From Salvia splendens (lineage: Eukaryota > Streptophyta > Magnoliopsida > Lamiales > Lamiaceae): a stretch of DNA of 64,000 nt. The notes below the pieces were generated by a model. That model was given only the letters and a program-made list of their open reading frames with translations, searched no databases and had not been told where the DNA came from. Where the stretch lies: NCBI RefSeq assembly GCF_004379255.2, contig NC_056035.1, positions 39,684,773-39,748,772 of the forward strand. Reading direction: 5' to 3'. Shown piece after piece: positions 24,409 to 37,014 of the stretch (positions are counted from its first letter, which is position 1; each line of letters begins with the position of its first letter). Made by a program: the position numbers and the translations under genes.

Positions 24409-26738
24409 ATGGCTAAGGAAGTATCACATGGTGGTGAGAACAATACGGGCATAAAGTCTCCTCCCGAGCCTTCGCCGTTAAGAAAAGCCAAGTTTTTTCA
24501 GGTACGAAAAATGGGCATATCTCTTTGTAGTCGTATCAGTTTCTGTATATCAGTATCTAACAAATTTTCTTGAAATTATGTGTTTTCTCAACTGTGGAAG
24601 TCACATTTTTTAATTAGCTTTTATTTGATGGTCCTTGCAGGCAAACATGAGAATCTTGGTTACCGGTGGGGCCGGATTCATTGGGTCCCACTTGGTCGAC
24701 AAGCTGATGGAGAACGAGATGAATGAGGTGAGACCATATGGATAATATCCTTGCTCATGTTCGTATATTTTGACAAACTAGTTTTGAATGAGTTTTAATG
24801 GCTTCTATTCAGGTGATTGTTGTGGACAACTACTTTACTGGATCCAAGGACAACTTGAAGCAATGGATCGGGCATCCAAGATTCGAGCTTATTCGCCATG
24901 GTAGGCATTTTAACTCTCGGTTGAATACATGAGACCTCACGAACGACCTAAGTATGAGTTTTTTCTTTTCCAAATGCTCTATCTCGAGGTTCTTTTGGAA
25001 TTACCTTCTCGTTTGTAGTACACCAAAGTCTTTAGGTGAGCAGCATTTTTTTTGTTGGTTGACTTCAATTATTTTCAGACGTGACGGAGCCGTTATTAGT
25101 TGAAGTTGATCAAATATACCATCTTGCTTGTCCTGCCTCCCCAATTTTCTACAAATACAATCCTGTGAAGGTCGGTGCTTGTTTCTTTACTTATGTGCTG
25201 TTATAATCTGGATATCAAGTAATTCTTTCGGGATAAAAATGGCTTTCGTTGATTTAGCAAGAGCAACGCACCATGTTTGAATATGTTTTAATCCCCTTGT
25301 TATGATGCTAACAGACAATAAAAACAAATGTGATCGGGACACTGAACATGCTGGGGCTTGCAAAGCGAGTGGGGGCAAGGTAAACCAGCTCGTCTTCCTT
25401 TTTAATTCTTGTTTTTTAATTCTTGTTTTTTTCTTTTCTGGAACTATTAATTCAGTGCGTACAATTAGGATCTTGCTGACCTCAACATCAGAGGTTTATG
25501 GCGATCCGCTCGTGCATCCTCAGGACGAGAGCTACTGGGGCAATGTGAACCCGATAGGTAAAACTGACTTCTTTATTGAAGTGGATTGTTTGAAGTAACC
25601 GTTGGAGATAGATCATAATAACGTTATTGCGATCAAATGTGGTGCTGCAGGAGTTAGGAGCTGCTACGATGAGGGGAAACGAGTGGCTGAAACGTTGATG
25701 TTCGACTACCATAGGCAGCATGGCATTGGTAAGCATTGGTCTTTCAGTGTTTGTTTTATGTGTGTTTGTTTACCTCGACTTTCACAGTTTATGTATCATG
25801 TGTGAGGAGTCTCACCTCGGTAACTTAAAACATGAACCGTGAAACAGAAATCAGAATTGCGAGAATTTTCAACACCTATGGACCCCGGATGAATATTGAT
25901 GATGGCCGGGTTGTCAGTAATTTTATTGCTCAAGCAATACGGTGACTATCCTCTTCTCATTACCAACAATTATAAATTTCCACCGATTCACACACAAACA
26001 CACACGTTTTTATTTAAACACGAATATTTTACATATCTTCTATCTCTTGACATGTGAGTTCTTCCCCCATACATATCGCATTAACAGTTTTGCTCTTGCC
26101 ACTTCAGAGACGAACCATTGACAGTACAGTTGCCTGGAACGCAAACGAGAAGCTTCTGTTATGTTTCCGACATGGTATGCAGTTAATCTCATTCCGACTG
26201 GTAGTAATGTGAATGGATTTCGATAATAATTCACTTTCTTTTACCAAAGGTCGATGGTCTTATTCGACTGATGGAGGGGGAGAATACCGGACCAATCAAC
26301 ATCGGCAATCCAGGTAATATACACCCCACATCATTTCGAACGTGTTTGATCATGTAATCCGTTGCCCTCCTCAGCCGAGATAGGTTTTACTCATTAAGCT
26401 CTATTGCACTAATCTATCAGGTGAATTTACAATGACTGAGCTTGCTGAGACAGTGAAAGAGGTAAGTTGAGATGCTTTATTCTAGTTTTGAAAACACAAA
26501 TGGCTAAATCCGGAAAAATATACGCAACGATGCAATGCCCTTGGCCTTGCAGATGATAAATCCGAAGGTGGAGGTGATAACGGTGGAGAACACTCCGGAT
26601 GATCCGCGCCAAAGGAAGCCGGACATAACAAAGGCGAAGGAGTTGCTGGGGTGGGAGCCGAAGATCAAGCTAAGGGACGGCATTCCCCTCATGGAGGACG
26701 ATTTTCGCAAGAGGCTCGAGATCCCGAGGAAGAAGTGA
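24409..26738 (+). CDS. UXS: UDP-glucuronic acid decarboxylase (UDP-xylose synthase), cytosolic type
   Basis: Coding exons: 24409-24501, 24641-24727, 24813-24900, 25079-25170, 25315-25379, 25469-25557, 25651-25728, 25848-25941, 26108-26174, 26250-26313, 26421-26461, 26553-26738. All junctions are GT-AG and join in frame to 347 residues. It converts UDP-glucuronate to UDP-xylose with bound NAD+, feeding xylan, xyloglucan and glycoprotein synthesis. The extended SDR fold is clear: GGAGFIG at 40-46, TSTSEVYG at 146-153 with Glu150, and the catalytic YDEGK (Tyr177, Lys181). There is no N-terminal membrane anchor, so it fits the soluble cytosolic class (Arabidopsis UXS3/5/6) rather than the Golgi class. 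A 5' UTR intron runs 23722-24383. No lesion seen. Confidence 0.96.
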
Positions 26739-28136
26739 TTGCTGCCTTGTTGGACTATATATGGTTTCTATATAAGTATGTGTCTTATTCCAAGTTGAGT
26801 ATTTGCTTTTTGGCATTCTTGAGATTTTCATGCTTGTTGATATCTAAGGACTATACTGTTGAAAGCCCAGATCTTCTTCTCATTATGCAACACTTTTTAT
26901 TTTTATTTTTTCATTTTTAAAAGTCTTAATTTGTCATTTTGATCACTCCCAAACATAAAAGTATCAATTTGTTTCTAGTAAGAGTGTTACACATCATATA
27001 AAAATGTGATTTATATTTCACTAATTTTGTCACACATATATATTAACTAATTCCTTGAAACTGTATTTCTATTAGTTAATACATTTAATCAATTCTTTCA
27101 CGAGACTGAGACGAGATTGAAGTAGGAGTATTATTTTCACTACGGCAAATTAATAAAAATCATCTAGTTACGTCACATTTTGATACATTTTGCAATTTTA
27201 AATCGCTGGATAAGTTATTATGTTTAGGTTTGTTTGCAAAGATCTTACAATGTAAAAATTTAATCTCCTAAATATACTATATTGTTGCTATTTTTTAGTT
27301 AAATGACATTATTTTCTTTTACCAATACATGATATCGTTTGGCTCATTAGCGATGGCGTCCATGTATGATTTTGTTACTGTTGCATAAGATTTTGACCAA
27401 AAAATTTCAAATTTTCATCGTGAGATAACTGCTATGCCAAATTTTGAGTATATTTCATGATTTTTTTGACAAATTTCCCTTTTTATTACTCCCATTCGTC
27501 CACGAAAAAAATCCTCATTTTGCCATTTTAGGATACCCAAAAAAATAGTCTCATTTTTTAAAATGAAAAATTTCTAACTTACGTTTCTCATTTTTTCTCA
27601 TCTCTTATAGTACTACTACTTTACCCAATTTTTTCCTATCTTTTAATTAACCCACTTTTTCAACTCATCTATCTTACTTTACCAATTTCTTATTAAAAAC
27701 GGTACTGCTCACAAATAGAACTATATTTTATGGACGGAGCGTATTATATTTTTATTTATTTTAAATTATAAAAATAGTTTAGTGATCTACTCCTACTATA
27801 TACTGTATAAATTTATTTTGATAACTTTTTTGTGTCTAAAATTGGGAATCGCAATTTATCTATTTGCAAAGATATATAGAGTATATCTTTAAAAGTTCAA
27901 AATTTGGATGTCAGACTCAACATTTAATTAATTATGATAAAGTTGGAAGTCCAATAAATTATCCACTATTCCCACATTTTTATTGCAAACATAATTCTCC
28001 ATATAAAAATATCTGGGATATGGGGCCAAGCATTTTCTGCAACACAAGTCAGTAAGGTTCGGAGTCTGGTGTAGGCTTGGATCCGAGCCTGAAGATCTTC
28101 CGAACCTAAATATACACGTGTGAGATCGATAGTCGA
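26739..28136. other. UXS 3' flank and AT-rich intergenic DNA
   Basis: 3' UTR of UXS followed by AT-rich sequence with a Stowaway-like MITE at 27489-27741. No gene seen. Confidence 0.6.
27489..27741. mobile_element. Stowaway-like MITE
   Basis: Left end CTCCCATTCGTCCACGAAAA after TA; right end TTTTATGGACGGAGCG before TA. About 253 bp, non-coding. Confidence 0.6.
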
Positions 28137-29542
28137 TACATTGTCGATTACTGAAAATTAAATCTATCTGAAAAAGCTTAGACAAATAAAATAAAAATAG
28201 TACTCCATATATTTTTAAAAATAAGTTTTTTTAGTATTGTGCACTTAAAATATTTTAAAATTAATTACGACTAATGCTATGTTTATTGAGCTAATATTCT
28301 GTGGAAAAAAATCTACTCTTTTAAATTTTTAATACAATCTACGTTACCATGTTAAATTTGGTCCTTTTTTCTCGAATTACTCTTACTAAAACAATGAATT
28401 TTAATTAGTAAAGATTATAAAGTAAAACGTGTTTTCAAAAATTTATATTTTATAAATCTCATCTTTAATATTTTTGCAACTTAGTCACATTTTGCTATAC
28501 AATTTTTATTATAGTTGTATATAATAATATTAATATTAACAATAAAACATTTGATTTGAATAGATTTATGTAAGAAAAACGAAATAATGAATTTATTAGC
28601 CTTCTCATTTTCCAAATATTTTAATTCAAGCTAATCTTTCTAGGGATTCCATATATTATCTAGGTACCAACAGAATGAACCAAAAGTTTCTACTTATACT
28701 ATATAATATATATTTATCAATTATCATATGACATTTCCTTATTAATGTAGATCATATAGTAGGATGCGATATACTACATTAAATGTTCCAACTTGAATTA
28801 CTCAAATTTAACTATGAAAGTTATGAATATCTATGAAAATTACTACATTGTCGATTACTGAAAATTAAATCTATCTGAAAAAGCTTAGACAAATAAAATA
28901 AAAATAGTACTCCATATATTTTTTAAAATAAGTTTTTTTAGTATTGTGCACTTAAAATATTTTAAAATTAATTACGACTAATGCTATGTTTATTGAGCTA
29001 ATATTCTGTGGAAAAAAATCTACTCTTTTAAATTTTTAATACAATCTACGTTACCATGTTAAATTTGGTCCTTTTTTTCTCGAATTACTCTTACTAAAAC
29101 AATGAATTTTAATTAGTAAAGATTATAAAGTAAAACGTGTTTTCAAAAATTTATATTTTATAAATCTCATCTTTAATATTTTTGCAACTTAGTCACATTT
29201 TGCTATACAATTTTTATTATAGTTGTATATAATAATATTAATATTAACAATAAAACATTTGATTTGAATAGATTTATGTAAGAAAAACGAAATAATGAAT
29301 TTATTAGCCTTCTCATTTTCCAAATATTTTAATTCAAGCTAATCTTTCTAGGGATTCCATATATTATCTAGGTACCAACAGAATGAACCAAAAGTTTCTA
29401 CTTATACTATATAATATATATTTATCAATTATCATATGACATTTCCTTATTAATGTAGATCATATAGTAGGATGCGATATACTACATTAAATGTTCCAAC
29501 TTGAATTACTCAAATTTAACTATGAAAGTTATGAATATCTAT
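28137..29542. repeat. Near-identical 0.7 kb direct tandem duplication
   Basis: Copy 1 is 28137-28834 and copy 2 is 28844-29542, separated by 9 bp (GAAAATTAC). Both start TACATTGTCGATTACTG and end ATGAATATCTAT. I see only about two differences, in homopolymer runs (for example six versus seven T before CTCGAATTAC). The unit is AT-rich and non-coding. The near identity means a recent event or an assembly duplication. Confidence 0.93.
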
Positions 29543-32057
29543 CATCTGATAAACTTTTCAGTATCGAAAAGGTAAGTTTTTTTTTATATGGTACAAAATC
29601 TTCTACCAGTAAAGATAAGAAAAAATCAGAAATACAGAAATAGTTCAAAATATAAAAACAACAACAAAAAATAATAAATTAATCCTATTTAAAATCATTA
29701 CACCATTTCAAACAATAAAACAAAAGCAAATCGAGCAACACACACGTCATAATTATATGTCAATTATCATCTACTAAATAATAGCGATCTGAAAAAAGTT
29801 CAGGTTTGTCAACCTCTCGATGAATTTAAAATAGAGTGATGCTAAATGGCCATAATGTGGCCGGCCATAAAGAGTTAATTTAGTCCATTTACATGTATAA
29901 AAAAATTAGAATTATCGATATAAACTTATATGTGTGTGAATGGACTTGTGAGTTGATACTTATCTTTGAATTTCATTACGTAAAACACATTAATATCACG
30001 AATTACTGTATATGTTGAGCATCAATCAAGAAATGACAGTAGTAATAAGTTGAGCAAAAACTACGAAAGAGCAACACTAACATGTTGAGCAACATATAAT
30101 GAAGATGATATAAAAGTAAAATCAAGTAGTATTAAACAAAAAATTTGAAAAAAAATCAATTTTTTTGTTATTTAATTAATTTATGGCTGGCCATAATGTG
30201 GCCGCATGGCTTTATTCTTTAAAATAAGTTTTTTTTTTTTGTTTACTTCAAACCCCATCAAATTCCCAAATAGTCCTAGTTTATGTACCTAAATATTATT
30301 TTGGAATGTATACATTGGTACAATTTCCCTTAAATATGATTTTAATAGATAAAAATTGATAGTTCAGAATAAAATTGGAAAATAGGAAACACTCATACAG
30401 AACCATCCTCTCAATTTCAAATATAATTAAATAATTATAATTGGAAATTATTAAATTCTAATTAGTGTCACATTTGATAGAAATGGTCATAGTTTGGAAT
30501 GTATTTAAAATATATAAAAAAAATGAGAAGGACAATTATTCTCCCCCCAGAAGCTGTAGATGGGCTGTCAAAATAAATATTTTGGACCATTTTGAAGCTT
30601 CATTAAATAAATGTAAACGAACCAAGTACTATTTAGCAATGAATTCATACCTGCAGGCTGCAGCAAGCTGCTGTTGTTTTAATTTTAACCCTAAATTTAC
30701 TATCTATAGTCTTTAGAGGTTGAAATGTATACATCAAATTCAAATGAAACCAAACCAAATGAAGAGTTGTGAATATGTACAAATGATACGTGTCGTCCAA
30801 ATGGTCTACTTGAACACCAACATATTTATTGTTTGCGCATACAAAATATTGTTTTTTATGTACTTTTGTGGTAAGTATTATTTTCCATTTATATATATAT
30901 ATATATATACATAAATATTTATAAAGACTTTCTTCATGAGAACTGAGAAGGAGAAGTAATAACATTAATAGCTGCACGGGTACGATATGGTGGAAGATAT
31001 GTGAGTATTAATTATATCCAAAGGCAATAATAGAATGTATGTTTATATAAAATAATCATAATAAAAAATGAGCAATAACTTATATTCAAATTAGGACTAT
31101 ATTTTTATAATTTTAGGATTAAAATATGGCAGTAGCCGCATGACTAGGAATAATGTCATGTAGAAATCAAATTGGGTTCATTGTAATTGATCAAGAATAA
31201 TTATGTCAATTAATATTACAATCGATTATGATAATGCGATCATTCTTGGAGATTTGCTAATTAGCACAATTTGACTTATATTGAATGTAGTACATTTTAT
31301 TGTTATAATGTGTTGATTCAGTCTAAATTATGTAAATTCAGTACTATAATGAAGTATATTTTCGAATTTGAAATGGTGCAAATGACAGTTGTCAATCACC
31401 CTTAATAATTGCGGGTTAATATAATTATGGATAATTTTACCCATAATGTTTTGATTTATATGGATAAGATAGTTAAATTTAGTCTTTCATATTTTAGTCA
31501 GTGGATAAGATTTATAAAAAATCTAAATACTCACTAAAAATAGTGCTTATTAACTCATAGACACAAAATAAAGGAGTATCGACTTGAACATCAACTTATA
31601 TAAACTACATCAAATTATTCTACTTAGAGAATATAATAAGCACTTTTTTTTTGTTTCAAACTTGAACATGTAAACATATCAAAAAGAAATGATACTAGGT
31701 TTGTTTTCGTCATGCTAGGTACCGTGGAGTTTGTTAGTTTTCCGTGTCATGCCAATTGTTGTTGGTTTTTTTTTTTCTTTAGATTGACTAGGTTGTGTTG
31801 TTTGGTTGGGATTCTGATACTGCTTTTTGTGTGGATTTCTCCAGTATGGCTCACGACCGTTTGCCATGAAAATTTATTCGTTGTCGGTCCTCTTGATAAA
31901 ATAATCTAAAAAATAAATGAAAGGAATGACAAACTGGAAAATCTTTTAAAAAAAGGTAAACATTGGATGAATCCAAAATTGTGGAGGCTGAAAATATGGA
32001 TATTTTCTGTTGATGTGTACAGATAGTGATTTTATCATGTGTTTGTGTTCACAAATT
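29543..32057. other. AT-rich intergenic DNA with a small palindromic element
   Basis: No gene. Contains a possible MITE at 29848-30210 (listed) and a short (TA) run near 30892-30909. Open frames here have no domain. Confidence 0.5.
29848..30210. mobile_element. Possible MITE with GGCCATAATGTGGCC ends
   Basis: The left end has GGCCATAATGTGGCCGGCCA and the right end TGGCTGGCCATAATGTGGCC. The outer parts pair as inverted repeats (TGGCC.GCCATAAA) while the central TAATG block is in the same orientation at both ends. About 360 bp, AT-rich. Superfamily unknown; no clear target duplication. Confidence 0.45.
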
Positions 32058-32060
32058 TAA

Positions 32061-34042
32061 GGCCACCCTCAACGCGTCACGCGGGTGGCCCGTATTCTGT
32101 CACGAAGGGACGAGACGGCGGCGTGACGCGTTGCAGCGCCCTGTCTCGCCCCCAGCCCGTTCCGCGTTCCGTCCCGCCGTGACGAATGGCGAGACGTCTC
32201 GCCACGCGCCGAGGCAACGTGGCGCGCCGGCCGGCGACTGGGCATAGTCACGCTGACGCAATAATTCATTTTTTTAAAAAAATTCGAATTAAATAAAATA
32301 AAATGAAAAAATGAAAAATGGTAATATTATCGTTATATTACCGTTTTTCAATTTTTATTTATTTATTTTTTATTTTTTTACTCTATAAATACTCATAATT
32401 CATCCTCATTTCACACACAAATACACATCTATTCTTCCAAAATCATCTTCATTTCCTCTCCAATTTTCATCTAACCTCTCATCACAAAATGTCCGGCGAC
32501 GAAAACTCTGGCGGTGGCGGCTCCGGGGGGTTCGACATCAACTCGTTCGGCGACTGGGGGGCATGTACAATGTCCTCGGTGGTGATTCCGGTTCGTCGAC
32601 GCCTGGCACCCAGGGTTCGTCGACGCGGGGGGGGGGGGTACCAACCACCCCATTTCGATGCGGATGCATACGCCCGTCCCTCCGCCCCGAGGTATTCGCA
32701 GGGATTATCCCAGATTCGGGAGGATTATTCCGTTGATCCCACTCAGGAAGAAGGCCGAGGCGGTGGAGGTGGCCGAGGCGGGGGAGGAGGCCGAGCGGTG
32801 GAAGCTCCAGGGCAGAGGCGGAGGCGGACGAGGAGAAGGAGGATCTAGGCCGGCATCCGTACGACCCCAAAGAAATGCTGGCTGTGTACAACGCCTGGAT
32901 CAGCGTCTAATACGATCCCATTGTCGGGAATCAACAACCCCAGAAGTGCTTCTGGGAAAAGGTCATTGAGGCCTACCACGAGATTAAGCCGAAGGGGTCC
33001 CGCCCCCGCACATATAAGATGCTCCGCGTTCACTTTGACCGAGTCGACAGAGAGGTCAAAAGATTCTGTGCTATCCACAAGAATGAAGCGGCTCATTACC
33101 AAAGCGGAGCTACGAGAGCTACATTATGAAGTAGGCTTTGCGAGTCTACTTCGATGACACCGGCAAACAATTCAAATATGTCGATATTTGGGAGGTCGTC
33201 AAAGACGAGCAAAGGTGGGTCGGCGGTGTCCGGTCCAGCTCGGGCTCGACCTCGAAGCGCACGAAGCACACGGCGGGTGGCCAATACTCGTCTAGTGAGG
33301 GCAGTTCGGGCAGCGCCCCACAAGAGTTTGTCTCGCAGGAGGTTGAGGCCCTGACAGACGATGCCGGGGGGTCCTCCCGTGGGCGCCGTCGGCCGCAAGG
33401 GAGAAATGCGGCGATGGCGGCTAGAGGGAGGAGGGGCCGAGCCGAATCAAGCCAGGCGGGCTCGGGCTCGGGGGGACCCTCGAACTCACTTATGTCCATG
33501 TACATGACCGCCACAATGGCGCACACTTCCGCATGACGCCTCCCCAATACCAAGCCTATCTTAACGGAATTGCGTTTATGGCAGCACAACTTGGCATTCC
33601 GCCTCCTCACGGTTTCAGTGCACCTCCACCGTCTTCGGGGGATGATTCGCCGGCAGAGTAGTTTTTTTTTATTTTCTTTAAAATTGTATTTTAAATTATG
33701 TCATTTTTATTTTTTAGGATTTTTATTAAGTATTTTTTTTATTTTTTTAAATTTTAAGTTGTATTTTTATTTTATGTTGTAATTTTATTTTATTTTTAAT
33801 GAAGTGTGTTTTTTTAATTGAATTTGGTTGGAAATAAAAATAAAAAATAAAATTGAATGAATAGTAATTTAAGGGATGGTTATTCAAAAAAAATTTAACT
33901 CCTATATGAAGGAGGAAATTACAAATAAGGGACGGATGGTTGCAGGTTCCGTCCCTTAGTTAAGAGATGGAGCAAAAAAAATATATTGGGGTCTATAAAT
34001 AGTAATTTAAGAAACGGATAAGTAATAGCGTCGCGGATGACC
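32061..34042 (+). mobile_element. PIF/Harbinger element carrying only ORF1
   Basis: Starts GGCCACCCTCAACGCGTC and ends with the complement of GGTCATCCGCGACGCTAT; TAA flanks both ends (32058-32060, 34043-34045). The 5' part has the CGAGACG-rich subterminal region and the GTCTCGCCACGCGCC block also present at 63490-64000. The 3' part has GGTTCCGTCCCTTAGTTAAG, matching the 3' part of the 45436-46389 element. The only coding remnant is an ORF1 pseudogene; there is no transposase and no room for one. Confidence 0.88.
32489..33661 (+). pseudogene. Harbinger ORF1 (Myb/SANT-like, NAM-associated C-terminal domain), broken
   Basis: Starts at ATG 32489 (MSGDENSGGGGSGGF), glycine-rich. Frame changes occur between about 32570 and 32850. 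The DNA-binding core is then readable: YDPKEMLAVYNAWISV, a TAA at 32908-32910, then YDPIVGNQQ, CFWEKVIEAYHEIKPKG, RTYKMLRVHFDRVDREVKRF. A stop at 33127-33129 plus a frameshift precedes LRVYFDDTGKQFKYVDIW. The tail is a low-complexity S/G/R region and ends at TAG 33659-33661. This layout is that of the Myb-like partner protein of plant PIF/Harbinger elements, often misannotated as glutathione S-transferase T3-like. It normally helps recruit the transposase to DNA. At least two lesions. Confidence 0.8.
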
Positions 34043-34045
34043 TAA

Positions 34046-34847
34046 TAATCTTGAGTAATTACAAGTTACAAATTTCGAAATCTTCCATGCCTACCTATAT
34101 GGAGTATATTATATCATTAATTGTTGTCACGTCACACTCAGGACATTTATGTTTGTGTTTCTAATAAAATTGTACTGCGCCACGAAGATGACTAGTCGTC
34201 ACACACACATGTATTAATTCTTAATTGATACCATATGCATAATAATTTATTATATGGATTAATTGGTTTTCATTACAACCTGCTTCTTTGTTGGTCGCCA
34301 TTATTTTAATTGGACGTTCAGAAAATTACAGTCAGCATTTTTTGACATTATTCTCAATCCAGATATTATACTAACTAAAATATGTTCTTTTTCTTTTTTC
34401 AAAATGACCAAAAAACATTATAGTATTTGATAATAAATAATTTGACCTAAATAAGTTTTTAGATTTTTGACATTACTCCATTTATTCAATCATACGTGGA
34501 GATCAGCCAAAAACTAAGAGGTTTTATTTCAAAATCAATCATTGATACAAACTATTCAAATTGAATTTTTTTTTAATTTCACATATCTAATATAGCACTC
34601 CATCAATTTGAATATAATACGTCACTAATTTGCAATAAAAGGAAATCCTATCTAACATAAAGTTTCCAATTTGTTTGGATTAAGATTTTTTTGTCAGCCT
34701 TTGATACTTATGAAACATGAAAACGAAATCGCCAGTTGTAACATATGGTCGATATTTTTCCATGTTTCAAATTTTTTTACGATATTGCAATTACTAAAGA
34801 ATCTACATTCTCCTCCCATGCCCAGCCAATATATTATTTTGTATACT
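34046..34847. other. AT-rich intergenic DNA
   Basis: Nothing recognisable between the Harbinger and the hAT element. Confidence 0.5.
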
Positions 34848-35087
34848 AGCATTATCAATGGCGGATCCAGGAATAAAATGCCGTGGGGTCGAAAGAAATA
34901 ATAAAATATACTAATATATATACTTATAAAGATACATTATAAATGAAATATCTCTATTTTATATGTACTTCTACGATATTATGAAACTGTCAAAATTAGT
35001 TGCGAAAATATCTTCTAGTTGCTGTTGTTTTTGTTCGCCATTAGCATTAGAAGAGTTGATGGAAACTCGAGATTTTTAAAAAAATGA

Positions 35088-35342
35088 ACTCTATCCGTCC
35101 CATAATATGAGTCACATTTGATGTAGACATGAGTTTTAAGAAATGTAAAGAATAGTGGGTAGGAAAAGTGAGTGGAACATGAGGCCCGCTTTTTTATATT
35201 GATTTTTTATAATAAAATGTGAGTGAAGTGAGTTAGTGGAATGTGAGCCCTATTTACCATTTATGACAAAAGTGAAATGTGACTCTTATTGTATGACAGA
35301 CCGAAATGACAAAATATGACTTTTACTGTGGGACGAATGGAG
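35088..35342. mobile_element. Stowaway-like MITE nested in hAT
   Basis: Ends CTCTATCCGTCCCATAATAT and GTGGGACGAATGGAG, inverted, with TA on the right. About 255 bp. Confidence 0.65.
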
Positions 35343-35405
35343 TATCTATTAATCTAAAATAGAAGGTAACTAAAATCAATAACTAAAAGTAAAAGATAGA
35401 TATTA

Positions 35406-35626
35406 CTCCATCCGTCCCATAAAAATAAATACATTTTCATTTTGGAATGTCACATAAAATTATCTCCTTTTATAGTATTTCGTAACTTCCTTTTCTAGTA
35501 GATGAGCCACATTCTCCACTAACAATACTATAATTACTTTTTCTTTCCATTTATCTCTTATTTTAACAATTGTACATTAATTTCCATTTCATTCTAAATA
35601 TTCATATTTTTATCGGACGGAAGGAA
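35406..35626. mobile_element. Stowaway-like MITE nested in hAT
   Basis: Starts CTCCATCCGTCCCATAAAAA, ends TTTTTATCGGACGGAAGGAA, flanked by TA on both sides. About 221 bp. Confidence 0.7.
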
Positions 35627-36137
35627 TATCTATTAAAATTAGGTTAAAATTTATCGGTTACTACAATAATAAAATAAATTAATTAATAAAACATGACTAC
35701 AAGATGTTCAATAAACTATACTCCTATAATATAATGCACCGAATCTTTTTTTTGCACAGCCTATGCTCTACGCCTCAAACCCTTAATTTGAATTAAAATT
35801 AATTTAGATTACGAGCAATCTTAGTTGTAATTTGTAAAGAAAGTATTAATCATTATAATAGAGATAAATTATTTATGAAGAAAGTATTCCCTGCATGTTT
35901 TAATTAAAATAAATGAAAAGGCCCAAACCTAAACCCACGCATAAAAGATTTAGCAGTAGAGGAAATAACAATGAAGGTGCAAAAGCTGCGCGCAGCTTGA
36001 AGATGAATCATGGGGCAGAGTTCCGAACGCCGTGGGGTCGGGGGCCGTTGGGAGGAGTATTCCGGCAGTTCACCAGGGATGGCGGTGGGGTCGGCCGACC
36101 CCACTCGACCCCACCTCCATCCGCCGCTGAGCATTAT

Positions 36138-37011
36138 ACATGATCGGTCCACTTCTTTTGTCGGTGATTTATAAATCCAAGGTCATATTTTTTCCATGTT
36201 TAAATACTATGATGTGTTAATTTTAGGCATCGCTCTAGTAAATTTGTTTAATCGTCTTTGTTTTAGTTTCCGACAGGTACAACGTAACATTTAATGTTTC
36301 TAAATTCTTAAAATTTGTTGATTAGTACAATTTAAGTCTTTGATTTAATTTTCGCTTATGTCATTGCTTGTTTTAGTGTATTTTCAGGCATTTTCTTCCA
36401 TTAAGTTCATTAGGCTGGTGTCGTGAGATTTGTGATTGTTGTTTGAAACTTTTCCTTAGGCATGGAGTTAATGTGAGACTACTCTTGTGTAATGGGAGAG
36501 ATTGGCAAAGAATTTCTAAGATGTGTAATGTATCAATTACTTTTATTTATTGTATTCATATGAGAGTACAAAAGATCAATCGACAAACATAAAAATAAAA
36601 AAGTAAAGAAGATCAACCGACAAACATACAAATAAAAAAGCAATGGAGCAACACATATCCTGACAGTACCAGCCAACTCCATCTATCTATGTAGTCTCAC
36701 ATATTGGCCCGTGCGTGTATATATAACCAAATATTGTTTGTTGTTCTATTTTGCTTTCAATTAAATAATGTGGCATCAACCGATTGCCTTAACATTTTTT
36801 ATTTAAGAGCAAATGATGTCTATATTCCTAAAAAACATAATCAAGTATTTTTAATAAGTTCAAATCATATTAGAGTTATATAGCAAGGTATATACTAGTA
36901 GCGAGCTAAAAATATACTAGTAATTTGATAATGAAATCTTGTGGTGTGCGATGCAAAACACTTGCCATAATCTAGTAGTATTATTTTTGGTTATAGACAT
37001 ACTTTATATAT
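36138..37011. other. Intergenic DNA
   Basis: AT-rich; a short near-duplicate AAGATCAAYCGACAAACATA occurs twice near 36570 and 36608. No gene seen. Confidence 0.5.
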
Positions 37012-37014
37012 TAA

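Larger units (their letters stand above)
34856..36129. mobile_element. Non-autonomous hAT element, same family as 22256-23389, opposite orientation
   Basis: An 8 bp target duplication, AGCATTAT, flanks it at 34848-34855 and 36130-36137. Ends: CAATGGCGGATCCAGG and, complemented on the right, CAGCGGCGGATGGAGG. The right end carries the GTCGGCCGACCCCAC palindrome block found at the left end of the 22.3 kb element. Both also share an internal GCATAGGCT...GCACAAAAAA-like block, here in reverse. Two Stowaway-like MITEs sit inside (35088-35342 and 35406-35626). No transposase is seen. Confidence 0.85.

Noticed and set aside
30465..30977. Opposed open frames of 83 and 110 codons
   Set aside because: AT-rich, no domain, and they overlap on opposite strands.
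32489..32848. 119-codon glycine/arginine-rich protein as a real gene
   Set aside because: It is the start of the broken Harbinger ORF1 followed by an off-frame tail.
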